59,814 nt of DNA from an uncultured Bacteroidota bacterium (GTDB lineage Bacteria; Bacteroidota; Bacteroidia; Flavobacteriales_D; Sanyastnellaceae). The DNA is taken from positions 1-59,814 of the forward strand of contig CAIZGX010000033.1 of assembly GCA_903932685.1 (NCBI GenBank), given 5' to 3'. Below, piece after piece: positions 8,412 to 18,304 of the stretch (positions within the stretch are counted from its first letter, which is position 1; each line of letters opens with the position of its first letter). A program made the position numbers and the translations under genes. The notes beneath the pieces were generated by a model. It searched no databases. It had not been told where the DNA came from and saw only the letters and a program-made list of their open reading frames with translations.

Positions 8412-10811
8412 ATGAGTAGTGCAAAATTTGGCTTTCTCATTCATCAAAGGAAAAAACTTTTTTGCTTATTCCTATCTTTCAGTTTGGGCGCGTTCGCTAC
8501 TCAGTCAAACGCACAGGTCCTTGATTATTACTACATTTTTCAATCGACGGATACCTACACAGAAATTACCAACGATGTAACTCTTTTTTCTGGAACCTTC
8601 GACGACGGAGTGTCTGCCGCAGTTCCAACGCTTCCCGTTACCATGGGCGTGGTGCCGCACACTACATTATATGTCAGCACCAACGGATTCATGACGTTGA
8701 GCACTGCTCCTACTGCTAACAACTACGATCCGCTTTCGCAAGGGATTTCCGCTTCGGTCATTGCGCCTTTCGCAACCAACTTGGAGGGAGTAAATGCCAC
8801 TTCAAAAATCAGCTACTCCATGGACTTTCAAGGCATACGTGTGCAATGGAAAAACGTGCGACGAGTTGGATATCCGGGTGAATCTTTTTCCTTTCAAGCA
8901 CGAATAATAAACCAGGCCTACACAGGATTTGGATTTGGAAGCATCTCCTTCATTTACGGAGATTTTCAAGGTGTGGCAGTACCAAGCACTCCCGTGCATG
9001 TTGGCATACGCGTAGGTTCGGGAAATGCTTCCTCTACCTATTCAACAAGAGCTGTTGACCCAGGAGCGAGTTGGAACGCTGCCCTATTCGGTCCCTCCTC
9101 AGCTTCGACCTGTGCCTTCCCTTCCAGCAATACTACCGATGGCATTCCTGCACCAGGAATGAAACACGAATGGTTTTTGAATACAGGGTACCAAGGAATT
9201 ACGAATACAGACGTTTCCCCTCTCTGCAACGGTTCAGGCAATGTTGTGATATACTCCAATTACGACGGTGGCACACTCAATATAAATGTTGACCAGAATA
9301 TCCCCAACTTGAAAATAGGCATCTGCACCTACGAGCCCGTGCAGGTGAATATTACCGGACCATTTGCAGGTAATGTAACGAACGTCATTTACGCCGGATT
9401 CAATTCTTCTGCAGGCAACAACAACTGCGGGCTGGGCATTCCGACCACATCCATTTCCGGCGTAGCCCCTTCAATAACACAAATACTCACAGCCCCGCAG
9501 GTAGGCTATGAACCCTTACATGCAAATGGTTCAGGCGGCTGGGGCGGCCCTTTCAGCGGTCCAGGTCTCATGGTCGGGGTAAGTGGTCAATGTGATACAC
9601 TTTATGTGGCAGGGGGAGGAAACACTCCCGATGAAGTCGTGTATTATTTTCTCACTGCCTTTAACGACGATCTACTGTTTCACCACACGCAATACCAATG
9701 CTGGCTCTCAGAAACCTACAACATCTCAGATGGGGGTACCTGTTGCATAAATCCCTTGGTGCCTGCATGGTCGATTGAAATGCCCAACGATACCACCTTG
9801 TGTTACGGCGAGTCCTTAACCCTTGGACCAATTGAAAATGTAAACGGACAAGCACCATTTACTTACGAATGGACCTTCAACAACGGTGTAGTTTGCGCAG
9901 ATGCTTCTTGCACTGTTGTAGCAACCGAGGATGGGCAAGCTTGTGTAACTGTGACCGATGCAAATGGTCAAACACTTTCAGATTGTTTTAGCGTATCTGT
10001 AGACCCGCAAGTATTGATAGCCATCAGTGTTTCAGACACAGCACTGTGCATGCCTGCTCAATTCATATTGACAAACGACACAGACCCAAGCACGTTTACT
10101 TCTCAGCAATGGACAATAAACGGAGCACCCTACTCCAATCTGAACACTGTAACCTTTGTGCCTGATCAGCCCGGTGCCTTCGATGTTATGCTAGAAGTAT
10201 CCACCGCCAACGGGTGTGCCTACGATACGCTAATCAACAATTACATAGCATCTTTTCCGCAACCCCAAGCCAATTACACAACCGATCCGCTGATTTTATA
10301 TCCCGACAATACAGACATAACGCTCATTGATTTATCGTCTGGAAACATTGAATCCTGGTTGTGGACAATCTCATTGCCTTCTGAAGAAATTGTTAGCACT
10401 GACCAGAGCCCTGAAGTAAGCCTCCCTGCTAATTTCGAAGGAACATACCCCATACAGTTGGAGGTCACCACTGCAGAAGGTTGTATAGATTCCACCAGCG
10501 GGTTAATCATCATTAACGAGTTGTTTAATCTATATGTACCCAACGCATTCACTCCAAATGACGATGGTCTCAACGACGTTTTTCAGGTGGAAGGAACAGG
10601 GATAAATGCTTCGAACTTTCAACTTGATATTTTTAATCGTTGGGGAGAAACCGTTTTTTCGAGTAGTGATCCGCAACAAGCCTGGACCGGCGGGGCGAAC
10701 GGAAGCAGCTACTACTGTCCCAACGGAGCCTATACCTATTGCATTTCAACCTATTCAATGAAGTCGGGAGAACGATTCGAATACAGAGGGTCTGTTTCAA
10801 TTATACGCTAA
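8412..10811 (+). CDS. Secreted protein with T9SS type B (gliding-motility-associated) C-terminal domain
   Basis: A 799-residue cell-surface or secreted protein. The N-terminus has a hydrophobic signal segment ending near SNAQ (residue 35). The middle is beta-rich and threonine/asparagine-rich, with PKD/Ig-like stretches from about 450 (for example ITVTDANG-type strands and PEVSLPANFEGTYPIQLEV). The last about 90 residues are the CHU_C-type sorting domain: VPNAFTPNDDGLNDVF, IFNRWGETVF and a final strand. This domain directs export through the type IX machinery (T9SS type B, SprB-like). No catalytic motif is visible, so an adhesin or surface role is inferred. It is followed after 9 bases by a second protein of the same class. 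Confidence 0.88.
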   Translation: MSSAKFGFLIHQRKKLFCLFLSFSLGAFATQSNAQVLDYYYIFQSTDTYTEITNDVTLFSGTFDDGVSAAVPTLPVTMGVVPHTTLYVSTNGFMTLSTAPTANNYDPLSQGISASVIAPFATNLEGVNATSKISYSMDFQGIRVQWKNVRRVGYPGESFSFQARIINQAYTGFGFGSISFIYGDFQGVAVPSTPVHVGIRVGSGNASSTYSTRAVDPGASWNAALFGPSSASTCAFPSSNTTDGIPAPGMKHEWFLNTGYQGITNTDVSPLCNGSGNVVIYSNYDGGTLNINVDQNIPNLKIGICTYEPVQVNITGPFAGNVTNVIYAGFNSSAGNNNCGLGIPTTSISGVAPSITQILTAPQVGYEPLHANGSGGWGGPFSGPGLMVGVSGQCDTLYVAGGGNTPDEVVYYFLTAFNDDLLFHHTQYQCWLSETYNISDGGTCCINPLVPAWSIEMPNDTTLCYGESLTLGPIENVNGQAPFTYEWTFNNGVVCADASCTVVATEDGQACVTVTDANGQTLSDCFSVSVDPQVLIAISVSDTALCMPAQFILTNDTDPSTFTSQQWTINGAPYSNLNTVTFVPDQPGAFDVMLEVSTANGCAYDTLINNYIASFPQPQANYTTDPLILYPDNTDITLIDLSSGNIESWLWTISLPSEEIVSTDQSPEVSLPANFEGTYPIQLEVTTAEGCIDSTSGLIIINELFNLYVPNAFTPNDDGLNDVFQVEGTGINASNFQLDIFNRWGETVFSSSDPQQAWTGGANGSSYYCPNGAYTYCISTYSMKSGERFEYRGSVSIIR

Positions 10812-10820
10812 AAGATTCTC

Positions 10821-13800
10821 ATGAAGATTCTCATTACCACGGTCAGCTTCGTGTTTCTTTCACTAGCGCTTGTTGCCCAAAAAGAAGCGAATGTTTGGCA
10901 CTTCGGCTTTGGTTATGGTCTTGACTTCAACTCAGGAGAGGCGGTTCAGATTACGGGCGCCATGTCCACGTTTGAGGGCTGCACGGCTTATTGCGATTCG
11001 GCCGGCAACCTCTTATTCTACTCCAATGGTGGAGGTCGGATACCCGCAAGCGGTCAGGATCCTGGACACATCTGGAACCGAAACCATGAGGTGATGTATG
11101 ATATGCAAGGTCTAGAAGGAGGTGGTATGAGCGCTGCGCAATCGTCGGTAATCATTCCAGCGCCCGGTGAGCCGAATGTATACTACTTGTTTACTATCGA
11201 TGAAATTGAGCATTATGTAGATGCGACCCCCGAGATATTGGCGTTGCAACCCAACGGCAGAGGGTTTCGTTACTTCAAAATAGACATGACCTTAAACAAT
11301 GGCCTTGGCGGCGTGGTGGAAGCGGATGTTCAAGTCTATGATTATTCCCAAGAAGGTTTGTGTGCCATTCGCCATGCTAACGGAACAGATTATTGGATAC
11401 TCATCAATCAAGGCACTGCAGGTATTGGGGTGTACAGTGTAACCTCTGCGGGTGTAGCTCTTTCATCGGTTTTTGAAACCGCAACGCCTTTGACGGGCAC
11501 CATCAAAGCCTCTCCCATTTCGGGTAATCCGGAACCACTAGTTCTCGCAGTTTACAGCAAAGTTGTCACCTCTAGCGGTCTGTTGTTGGAGTTCGATTTA
11601 ACGACAGGCGTTTTGTCTAATCCGGAACAGCTGCCCGCAGTAGGATCTGAGGCGGTCGAATTTTCGCACAGCGGCCAATACCTCTACGCCACCTCCACAG
11701 GTCTTGGAACTGGCACACAGCAATTGGTACGCTACAATTTAGAAAGTGCGTTTGAACAAGGAATTAGTGTTGCCTCAACACAAGAAGTGATTGCACCGGA
11801 AGTCACAGCATATTATATGCAAATGGCACCGGACATGAACATCTATTACAGTTGGTTCGATTTCTCTGGTGTTACCCACCTTGGAGCCATCAACTGTGCA
11901 AACAGCGAATCACCAACGGTTACACCCGAAGTGTTCAGTTACACCGGAGGCTTTGAAAATTTATTTGTTTCGCTTCCCAATTTCCCATCATGGATCTTTT
12001 ACGACCCTTACACAGATTTCATAGAGTTCGGTCCCGACACCGTATACCTTTGTGAAGGTGATTCAATAATTCTCGATGCCGGGGTGGGCGATTATTGGGA
12101 ATGGGGTGGCGATTGCTTCAGCGGTCCGGAAAGCACATGGCCCGACAACAACACGCGGTACTTCACCGTAACACAACCCGGAACCTATGTAGCCTGTGTA
12201 AATGGCCCCTGCTCAAACGGCAGTGGAGCCGGTGGTTGCGTATCTTCCGATCAAATCACTGTATTGCCTTGTGCAACAAATCCAAACATCTCATGCGACC
12301 TATTCAGCTTACCCGATTCGTTGCAAGTATGCGCCGGTGATACCCTGCAACTTGAAGCAGACCTCAGTCAAATAGCTACATACTCGGGACTTCAATGGTT
12401 AGGAGGTGGAACATTCATTCCTTCCAATACGGTTGCACAACCTCTTTATGTTCCTTCGGCACAAGAAATAAATGCAGGTTTTGCGAATTTAACACTACAG
12501 GTTTTCTTACAGGAAACAAATTCCGTAGGCGGAAACTTCCTCGCCTATGATCACAGCGGTGATGATATTATTTTCTATACGAACACCTCAGACGGCAGCG
12601 TAAATATTATTCAAAGCAACACAGGGAACGATTGGACAGCCATGGGATTCCGCACTGCAACCAACACATTGTATGGCATCTCTAATATTGTTACGGCACC
12701 TGCCCTATCGTCTGTAGACATTAACACAGGAGCGGTCACTCCAATATTTTCCTATACCAACAATCAATTTTACGCAGGAGACTACGACAATGTTAACGAC
12801 CTGTTTTACGTCATTGGAATTCCAGAAATAAATAGCGGCGAACCATTGGCTCAAACGCTTTACACCATGGATGTAAATACCGGGGCTCTTAACACCATTG
12901 GTGATTTGAACTTGCTCGCCCTTGACAATTTCTTTGTTGCGGGAGGTGATGGTATAAACGGGCTAGCCTACGACCCTTCACTCAATGTCTTGTGGGCGAC
13001 AACAACGAATGGGGAATTGTTTGAAATTAATACCAGCACAGCTGAAGCGGTTTCAGTAGGTAGTACTGTTGCGGATTTAAGAGGACTCGCTTACGATTAC
13101 AATGCGAATGAATTGTGGGGTATTAGTACAAATGGTACGCTCTTTCATATCGATAAGTTCACTGGTAATTTAATTGAACAAGTGGTGAGTCAAGAACCTT
13201 TGGGTTTTGTAACTACCCTGACCTACGCTCTTCCCACTAATGGATCTGAGACAATATGCGCCGACATTGCAACCGTTGTTATTCATAACGGGAACACGCT
13301 CAACCTTGGCAATGACGCCACTTTGTGCGACGGAGAATCTATCACACTCACAGCAACAGGATTTGACGCCTACACCTGGCAAGATGGAAGCAACGGTGAA
13401 AATTTCACAGTGAATGAAAGTGGGGTTTACACCGTTGATGTCGTTGACGCTTTTGGATGCAGTTACAGCGATTCTATAACAATCACGGTAAATGATTCTC
13501 CGAACGCTGCATTCAATGCCAACCCGCAGCCTGCAACCATTGAGAATACGGAAATCACCTTCACCTCAACAAGTACTGGTAATCCTTCCTCGTATAACTG
13601 GAGTTTTGAATTCGGGACACCCAATACATCTTCAGTAGAAAATCCAGTAATCAATTTCCCGGCAGTACCCGGCAATTATGCAGTCTCGTTAATCGTCGAA
13701 AACCAAAACGGTTGCGTTGATACACTTAGCACTTTCATTCAAATAGATGGAGCAGGAAACTTAACGCTTCCAAATATTTTCACTCCCAACGGCGATGGCG

Positions 13801-14015
13801 AAAATGACAGTTTCCTTCCTTTCGAAGAATTTCCCGGAAGATGGCAACTCACTGTTTTCAATCGCTGGGGCACAGAGGTCTTTCATACGAACAACATAGC
13901 CCTTGGCTGGAACGGAGGAGATTGTATTTCTGGAACCTACTACTGGATCATTGAACCTCTTGAAGGACAGCAGGGTGAAGGCAAGTCAGGTTTCGTGATG
14001 TTACTACGACACTAA
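10821..14015 (+). CDS. Large secreted protein with T9SS type B C-terminal domain
   Basis: A 1064-residue protein with a signal peptide (1-19, ending LVAQ). The first about 390 residues (KEANVWHFGFGYGLDF, followed by repeated beta strands) match the propeller-like N-terminal region often seen in T9SS type B cargo. The middle carries Cys-containing loops and a second propeller-like region (about 560-800). A PKD-like domain (about 900-975) follows, then the CHU_C sorting domain (LPNIFTPNGDGENDSF and VFNRWGTEVF). It probably forms a two-gene unit with the preceding T9SS gene (9-base gap). Role inferred: surface attachment or structural matrix. No enzyme motif is seen. Confidence 0.87.
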   Translation: MKILITTVSFVFLSLALVAQKEANVWHFGFGYGLDFNSGEAVQITGAMSTFEGCTAYCDSAGNLLFYSNGGGRIPASGQDPGHIWNRNHEVMYDMQGLEGGGMSAAQSSVIIPAPGEPNVYYLFTIDEIEHYVDATPEILALQPNGRGFRYFKIDMTLNNGLGGVVEADVQVYDYSQEGLCAIRHANGTDYWILINQGTAGIGVYSVTSAGVALSSVFETATPLTGTIKASPISGNPEPLVLAVYSKVVTSSGLLLEFDLTTGVLSNPEQLPAVGSEAVEFSHSGQYLYATSTGLGTGTQQLVRYNLESAFEQGISVASTQEVIAPEVTAYYMQMAPDMNIYYSWFDFSGVTHLGAINCANSESPTVTPEVFSYTGGFENLFVSLPNFPSWIFYDPYTDFIEFGPDTVYLCEGDSIILDAGVGDYWEWGGDCFSGPESTWPDNNTRYFTVTQPGTYVACVNGPCSNGSGAGGCVSSDQITVLPCATNPNISCDLFSLPDSLQVCAGDTLQLEADLSQIATYSGLQWLGGGTFIPSNTVAQPLYVPSAQEINAGFANLTLQVFLQETNSVGGNFLAYDHSGDDIIFYTNTSDGSVNIIQSNTGNDWTAMGFRTATNTLYGISNIVTAPALSSVDINTGAVTPIFSYTNNQFYAGDYDNVNDLFYVIGIPEINSGEPLAQTLYTMDVNTGALNTIGDLNLLALDNFFVAGGDGINGLAYDPSLNVLWATTTNGELFEINTSTAEAVSVGSTVADLRGLAYDYNANELWGISTNGTLFHIDKFTGNLIEQVVSQEPLGFVTTLTYALPTNGSETICADIATVVIHNGNTLNLGNDATLCDGESITLTATGFDAYTWQDGSNGENFTVNESGVYTVDVVDAFGCSYSDSITITVNDSPNAAFNANPQPATIENTEITFTSTSTGNPSSYNWSFEFGTPNTSSVENPVINFPAVPGNYAVSLIVENQNGCVDTLSTFIQIDGAGNLTLPNIFTPNGDGENDSFLPFEEFPGRWQLTVFNRWGTEVFHTNNIALGWNGGDCISGTYYWIIEPLEGQQGEGKSGFVMLLRH

Positions 14016-14139
14016 TGCCCATCGCCTTTCGCTCCGAGAACCTTTCATTCATGAACCTTTCGAGAATCGAATCTTTCCAACCCAACCTAAGCTCCGCTTT
14101 AGTATCTTCGCTAGCGGTATTTCAAACCATATTTAACAC

Positions 14140-15459
14140 ATGAAAAAAGTAACTCTCTTTGTTGCTCTGCTCTTCTCTTTCGCGGCGCAAGCACAAAACA
14201 TTAAATTCATTGAATACGATTTGCCAAACGGCTTGCACGTAATTCTGCATGAAGATCACAGCACCCCTATCGTAGCCGTTACCGTGCTTTACCACGTGGG
14301 TTCGAAAAACGAGCAAGTAGGTAGAACAGGTATGGCGCACTTCTTCGAGCACTTGTTGTTCGAAGGTTCAGATAACATTGGTCGCGGAGAATACGCGAAA
14401 TATGTTGAGAACGCTGGTGGCGGACTAAACGCAAACACCACACAAGACCGCACTTTCTATTACGATCTTATGCCAAGCAATCAGCTTGAATTAGGCCTTT
14501 GGTTAGAAAGCGAACGCATGCTTCACGCGAAAGTGGAAAACAAAGGAATTGAAACACAACGCGAAGTTGTGAAAGAAGAAAAGCGTATGCGTTACGACAA
14601 CCAACCTTACGGAAGCCTTCTTCCTGAAGCGTTGAAACACGCGTACAAAAAACATCCTTACGCTTGGTCTCCAATCGGAAGCATGGAAGACTTGAACGCT
14701 GCGAAAGACGAAGACTTCGTGAACTTCTACAAAACATTCTACGTTCCAAACAACGCCGTTCTTTCGCTAGCTGGAGATATGAACGTGGAAGAAACGAAGA
14801 AGCTTATCGCGAAATACTTCGGCGATATTCCAAAAGGAACAAACGCTATCCCTCGTCCAACGGTTAAAGAAGACATCAATACCGGCGAAGTTCGTGATAC
14901 CATTTATGGAAAAGACGAATTGGCTATGATTGTTCAAGCCTACCACATTCCTGCGCAAGGAACTCCTGAGTTCTATGCTGTAGACATGTTGAACACCTTG
15001 CTTTCAAACGGAGAGAGCTCTCGCCTGAACAAATCAATGGTAGACGAACAACAACTTTCGTTGTACTGCGGCGCATTTACCTTCAACCTTGAAGATCCGG
15101 GATTGACGCTTGCATTCGGATTAACAAACATGGGCGTTGATCCAAAGACCTTGGAAGACGGAATGAACAAAGAGTTCGACAAGGTGAAAGAAGAATTGAT
15201 TACCGAAAAAGAATTCGAGAAATTGAAAAATCAAATCGAAAGCGCCTTCGTTTCAACTAACAGTACCGTTGCCGGAATTGCTGAAAGCCTTGCGAACTAC
15301 TACACCTACTACGGAAACGCGAATTTGATCAATACTGAAATTGAACGTTACATGAAAGTGACTCGCGAAGACATGATGGCCGCGGCGCGTAAATACTACA
15401 CCGCAGAAAATCGCGTGGTGTTGTATTTCTTAAACGATCCAAAACTTTCTGCTAATTAA
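14140..15459 (+). CDS. M16 family zinc protease, active subunit
   Basis: A 439-residue exported peptidase with a signal peptide (ending AQAQ). It carries the inverted zinc motif HxxEH as HFFEH (His67, Glu70, His71) and the distal zinc ligand Glu147 in VVKEEKRMRYD, the 76-residue spacing usual for the family. The glycine-rich N-AGGGLNANT segment and the C-terminal inactive half are both present. Substrate is unknown; such enzymes degrade peptides in the periplasm. The next gene is an inactive M16 relative 13 bases downstream, so the two probably form a heterodimer. Confidence 0.9.
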   Translation: MKKVTLFVALLFSFAAQAQNIKFIEYDLPNGLHVILHEDHSTPIVAVTVLYHVGSKNEQVGRTGMAHFFEHLLFEGSDNIGRGEYAKYVENAGGGLNANTTQDRTFYYDLMPSNQLELGLWLESERMLHAKVENKGIETQREVVKEEKRMRYDNQPYGSLLPEALKHAYKKHPYAWSPIGSMEDLNAAKDEDFVNFYKTFYVPNNAVLSLAGDMNVEETKKLIAKYFGDIPKGTNAIPRPTVKEDINTGEVRDTIYGKDELAMIVQAYHIPAQGTPEFYAVDMLNTLLSNGESSRLNKSMVDEQQLSLYCGAFTFNLEDPGLTLAFGLTNMGVDPKTLEDGMNKEFDKVKEELITEKEFEKLKNQIESAFVSTNSTVAGIAESLANYYTYYGNANLINTEIERYMKVTREDMMAAARKYYTAENRVVLYFLNDPKLSAN

Positions 15460-15472
15460 GAATCGAACGAAA

Positions 15473-17575
15473 ATGAAATTCATATATACACTTCTTGCCG
15501 CATTGCTTGTTTCTACAGCCATTGCGCAACCCTCAAAGAAAACAACTCCGAAAGCAACTCCGCTCGACAGAAGCATTGTTCCTCAACCCGGTCCTGCTCC
15601 GAAAATTCAAATCGGAAAGGCTACTTCATTCACACTAGAAAACGGAATGAAAGTGATCGTGGTGGAAAACCACAAGCTTCCAAATGTAACCTATTCACTA
15701 TCGTTGAATCTAACGCCGATTGCCGAAGGAAACAAAGCCGGATACATTTCTATTGCAGGAGATTTACTTTCTGCCGGAACAACAACAAAGACAAAAGGAC
15801 AAATAGACGAAGCCATCGATTTCATTGGCGGACAGCTTTCTACTTCGGCTTCAAGCGTTTCGGGTTCTTGCTTAAGCAAACACAGCGAAACCTTGCTTGC
15901 ACTTATGCAAGACATTCTTTTGCATCCAAGTTTTCCAGAAGAAGAATTGGAGAAAACAAGAAAGCAAATGATCTCTGGATTAACCAGCGAAAAGACCGAT
16001 CCGAATGCAGTATCCGATAAAATTGGAAACATGGTGCGTTACGGTGCTCGTCACCCTTACGGAGAATTCGCTACAGAAAACACATTGAATAACATTAAGC
16101 GTGAAGACCTCATGGGTTATTACCAAACCTACTTCTCGCCGTTGGTTGCGACACTTGTTGTAGTTGGAGACGTTACGCCAGAACAAGCCTTGGCTTCTGC
16201 AAAGAAATATTTCGGTGAATGGACCGGCAATGCGGTTCCTGTTAGAACCTACCCCGCTCCTGCTGAGCTGAAAGGCAATCAAGTGGCGTTCGTGGCTATG
16301 CCTGGTGCAGTGCAAAGTGTTATTGACGTGACTTACGCAATGCCTTTGAACATTACCTCTGCAGATTATTTAGCTGCAACGGTATTGAATAATATTTTAG
16401 GTGGAAGCGGATTCCAAACACGCTTAATGCAAAATCTTCGTGAAGACAAAGCGTATACTTACGGTGCTTATTCTTCTATGAGTCCAGATGATGTAATTGG
16501 AAATTTCAGCGCAGGAGCTAGCGTGCGTAACGATGTTAGCGATAGCGCCATTGTGCAATTGTTATTCGAAATGGATCGCTTGTGCACTGAAGCGGTTTCT
16601 GCTGAAACATTGAAATCTGCGAAAAGCATTATGTCTGGAGCGTTCGCTCGTAGACTTGAAAACGCTGGAACTGTTGCGCAATTCGCTTACAACATTTCAA
16701 AATACAACTTGCCTGCAGATTACTACGAAACCTACCTCGAACGTTTGAACGCCATCACTACGGAAGACGTACAGGCTGCTGCTAAGAAATACTTGAAAGC
16801 AAACAACTGTTACATTTCTGTAGTTGGAAATAAAGACATTCTTGAAAAATTAAAACAGTTCAGCAAAAGAGAGGTGATGCAATTCAACACAGACGGAAGT
16901 GTATCGAAAGGAATTATTCCTCCAGCTGCGGGCGTTACCGCTGCTACTGTTGTTGAAGCCTACTACGCTGCGAACGGCGGCAAAGACAAATTCAAGAAAG
17001 TAAAATCAATAAAGCAAGAAGGAAAGATGAGTGTTATGGGAACTTCCATTAACATGGAAACCTTAACCCTCGACAACAAAATGCTTCGCGTGGAAATGAG
17101 CATGGGCCCTATAAAAGTTTCCACTCAGATTTTCGACGGAACGAATTTAGTGGTGAAGTCAATGGGCAAAGATGCACCTGTTGAAGCATCAGATATTTTG
17201 AAAGCGAAAATGGAAGCCGACTTCTTCGTTCGTGATCACATGGCTGATTTCGGACATTCGATAAACCTTGCCGGTAGCATCATGCGCAACGAGAAAGAAG
17301 TATATATACTTGAGACCTTAGACGAGAAAAAGAAAGTGGTTAAGACCGAATATTTCGACAAAGCCTCTGGACAATTGGTTTCAACTTTAGAATCAAAGGA
17401 AACCGAGCAGGGTCCGATGACTTCTGAAACAAACATCAAAGAATTCATGACCGTAGACGGAATGACTTTCCCAAAAAGTATTCAGTTGAATGCAGGCGGA
17501 CAAGTGCTTGACATTGTAATGGAGAAAATTACCATCAACGGAAAAGTAAGCAAGAAAGCCTTCAAGGTAGACTAA
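15473..17575 (+). CDS. M16 family inactive partner fused to a lipoprotein-sorting-like domain
   Basis: A 700-residue protein with a signal peptide (ending AIAQ). The M16-like part (about 45-465) lacks the zinc motif: the place of HxxEH reads SIAGD (about 93-97), so it should be catalytically dead. Residues about 485-700 form a separate beta-rich domain (QEGKMSVMGTSINMETLTL and later MTFPKSIQLNAGGQ) that resembles the LolA/outer-membrane lipoprotein-sorting fold. It lies 13 bases after the active M16 gene. Pairing of an active and an inactive M16 subunit is known in bacteria; the extra C-terminal domain may bind lipids or proteins, which is inference. Confidence 0.8.
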   Translation: MKFIYTLLAALLVSTAIAQPSKKTTPKATPLDRSIVPQPGPAPKIQIGKATSFTLENGMKVIVVENHKLPNVTYSLSLNLTPIAEGNKAGYISIAGDLLSAGTTTKTKGQIDEAIDFIGGQLSTSASSVSGSCLSKHSETLLALMQDILLHPSFPEEELEKTRKQMISGLTSEKTDPNAVSDKIGNMVRYGARHPYGEFATENTLNNIKREDLMGYYQTYFSPLVATLVVVGDVTPEQALASAKKYFGEWTGNAVPVRTYPAPAELKGNQVAFVAMPGAVQSVIDVTYAMPLNITSADYLAATVLNNILGGSGFQTRLMQNLREDKAYTYGAYSSMSPDDVIGNFSAGASVRNDVSDSAIVQLLFEMDRLCTEAVSAETLKSAKSIMSGAFARRLENAGTVAQFAYNISKYNLPADYYETYLERLNAITTEDVQAAAKKYLKANNCYISVVGNKDILEKLKQFSKREVMQFNTDGSVSKGIIPPAAGVTAATVVEAYYAANGGKDKFKKVKSIKQEGKMSVMGTSINMETLTLDNKMLRVEMSMGPIKVSTQIFDGTNLVVKSMGKDAPVEASDILKAKMEADFFVRDHMADFGHSINLAGSIMRNEKEVYILETLDEKKKVVKTEYFDKASGQLVSTLESKETEQGPMTSETNIKEFMTVDGMTFPKSIQLNAGGQVLDIVMEKITINGKVSKKAFKVD

Positions 17576-17584
17576 ATAACTTCA

Positions 17585-18295
17585 ATGAAAGACAACACCA
17601 ATTGCATTGTATCACTCGAACGCGCCTCTATTTTTCAAGGAAAGATATGTGTGTTAGAGGATATTGACTTCGAAGTATTCGACGGTGAATTCGTTTTCCT
17701 CATTGGTAAAACAGGAAGTGGAAAATCGAGTTTGTTGAAAACGCTTTACGCCGACATTCCATTGAAAAATGGAAAGGGAGAAGTGTGCAACGCCGATCTG
17801 CGTAAGCTCACGCTGAAGCGCATTTCAGAGCTTCGTAGAAAATTAGGAATCGTTTTTCAGAATTTCGAATTGCTCACCGACCGTTCGGTTTCTGACAATT
17901 TGGAATTCGTTCTGCGCGCAACAGGATGGAACAAAAGTTCCGCCATTCACAGTCGCATAGACGATGTGTTGGAGCTTGTTGGACTTTCAGAAAAGAAACA
18001 AAAAATGCCATTTGAATTAAGTGGTGGAGAACAACAGCGCTTGGCTATTGCCCGAGCGTTGTTGAACTCGCCGCATTTGATTATTGCCGATGAACCGACT
18101 GGAAACTTAGATCCGTCCACCGCAAAAGGCATTTTAGATTTATTGAAGATGATTAGCGAAGGCGGAACCGCTGTTGTTATGGCTTCGCACGATTATGATG
18201 CTATGCGCAAATACAGCTCACGCATAATATTGTGCAAAGGAAAAAAACTCATCGAGTCTCCGCGTCCAGAAGAAATAGAAGAAGCCATCGCCTAA
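17585..18295 (+). CDS. ftsE: Cell division ATP-binding protein FtsE
   Basis: A 236-residue ABC ATPase with an intact Walker A (GKTGSGKS, 41-48), Q-loop FQNF, signature LSGGEQQR (145-152), Walker B LIIADE (165-170) and H-loop His202. Sequence features such as SLLKTLYADIPL and KLGIVFQNFELLTDR match the FtsE group of Bacteroidota. With FtsX (not in this window) it controls cell-wall hydrolases at the septum through ATP hydrolysis at the inner membrane. It lies 9 bases after the M16 partner gene and 9 bases before a glycosyltransferase gene, so all may share a transcript. Confidence 0.85.
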   Translation: MKDNTNCIVSLERASIFQGKICVLEDIDFEVFDGEFVFLIGKTGSGKSSLLKTLYADIPLKNGKGEVCNADLRKLTLKRISELRRKLGIVFQNFELLTDRSVSDNLEFVLRATGWNKSSAIHSRIDDVLELVGLSEKKQKMPFELSGGEQQRLAIARALLNSPHLIIADEPTGNLDPSTAKGILDLLKMISEGGTAVVMASHDYDAMRKYSSRIILCKGKKLIESPRPEEIEEAIA

Positions 18296-18304
18296 CGCTT
18301 CATT

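Noticed and set aside
14016-14139. Repeat array between the T9SS and M16 genes
   Set aside because: GAACCTTTC occurs twice and CGCTAGCG is palindromic, but no triloop series or constant spacer is seen. The interval holds only a weak TATCTTCG -7 candidate at 14103-14110.
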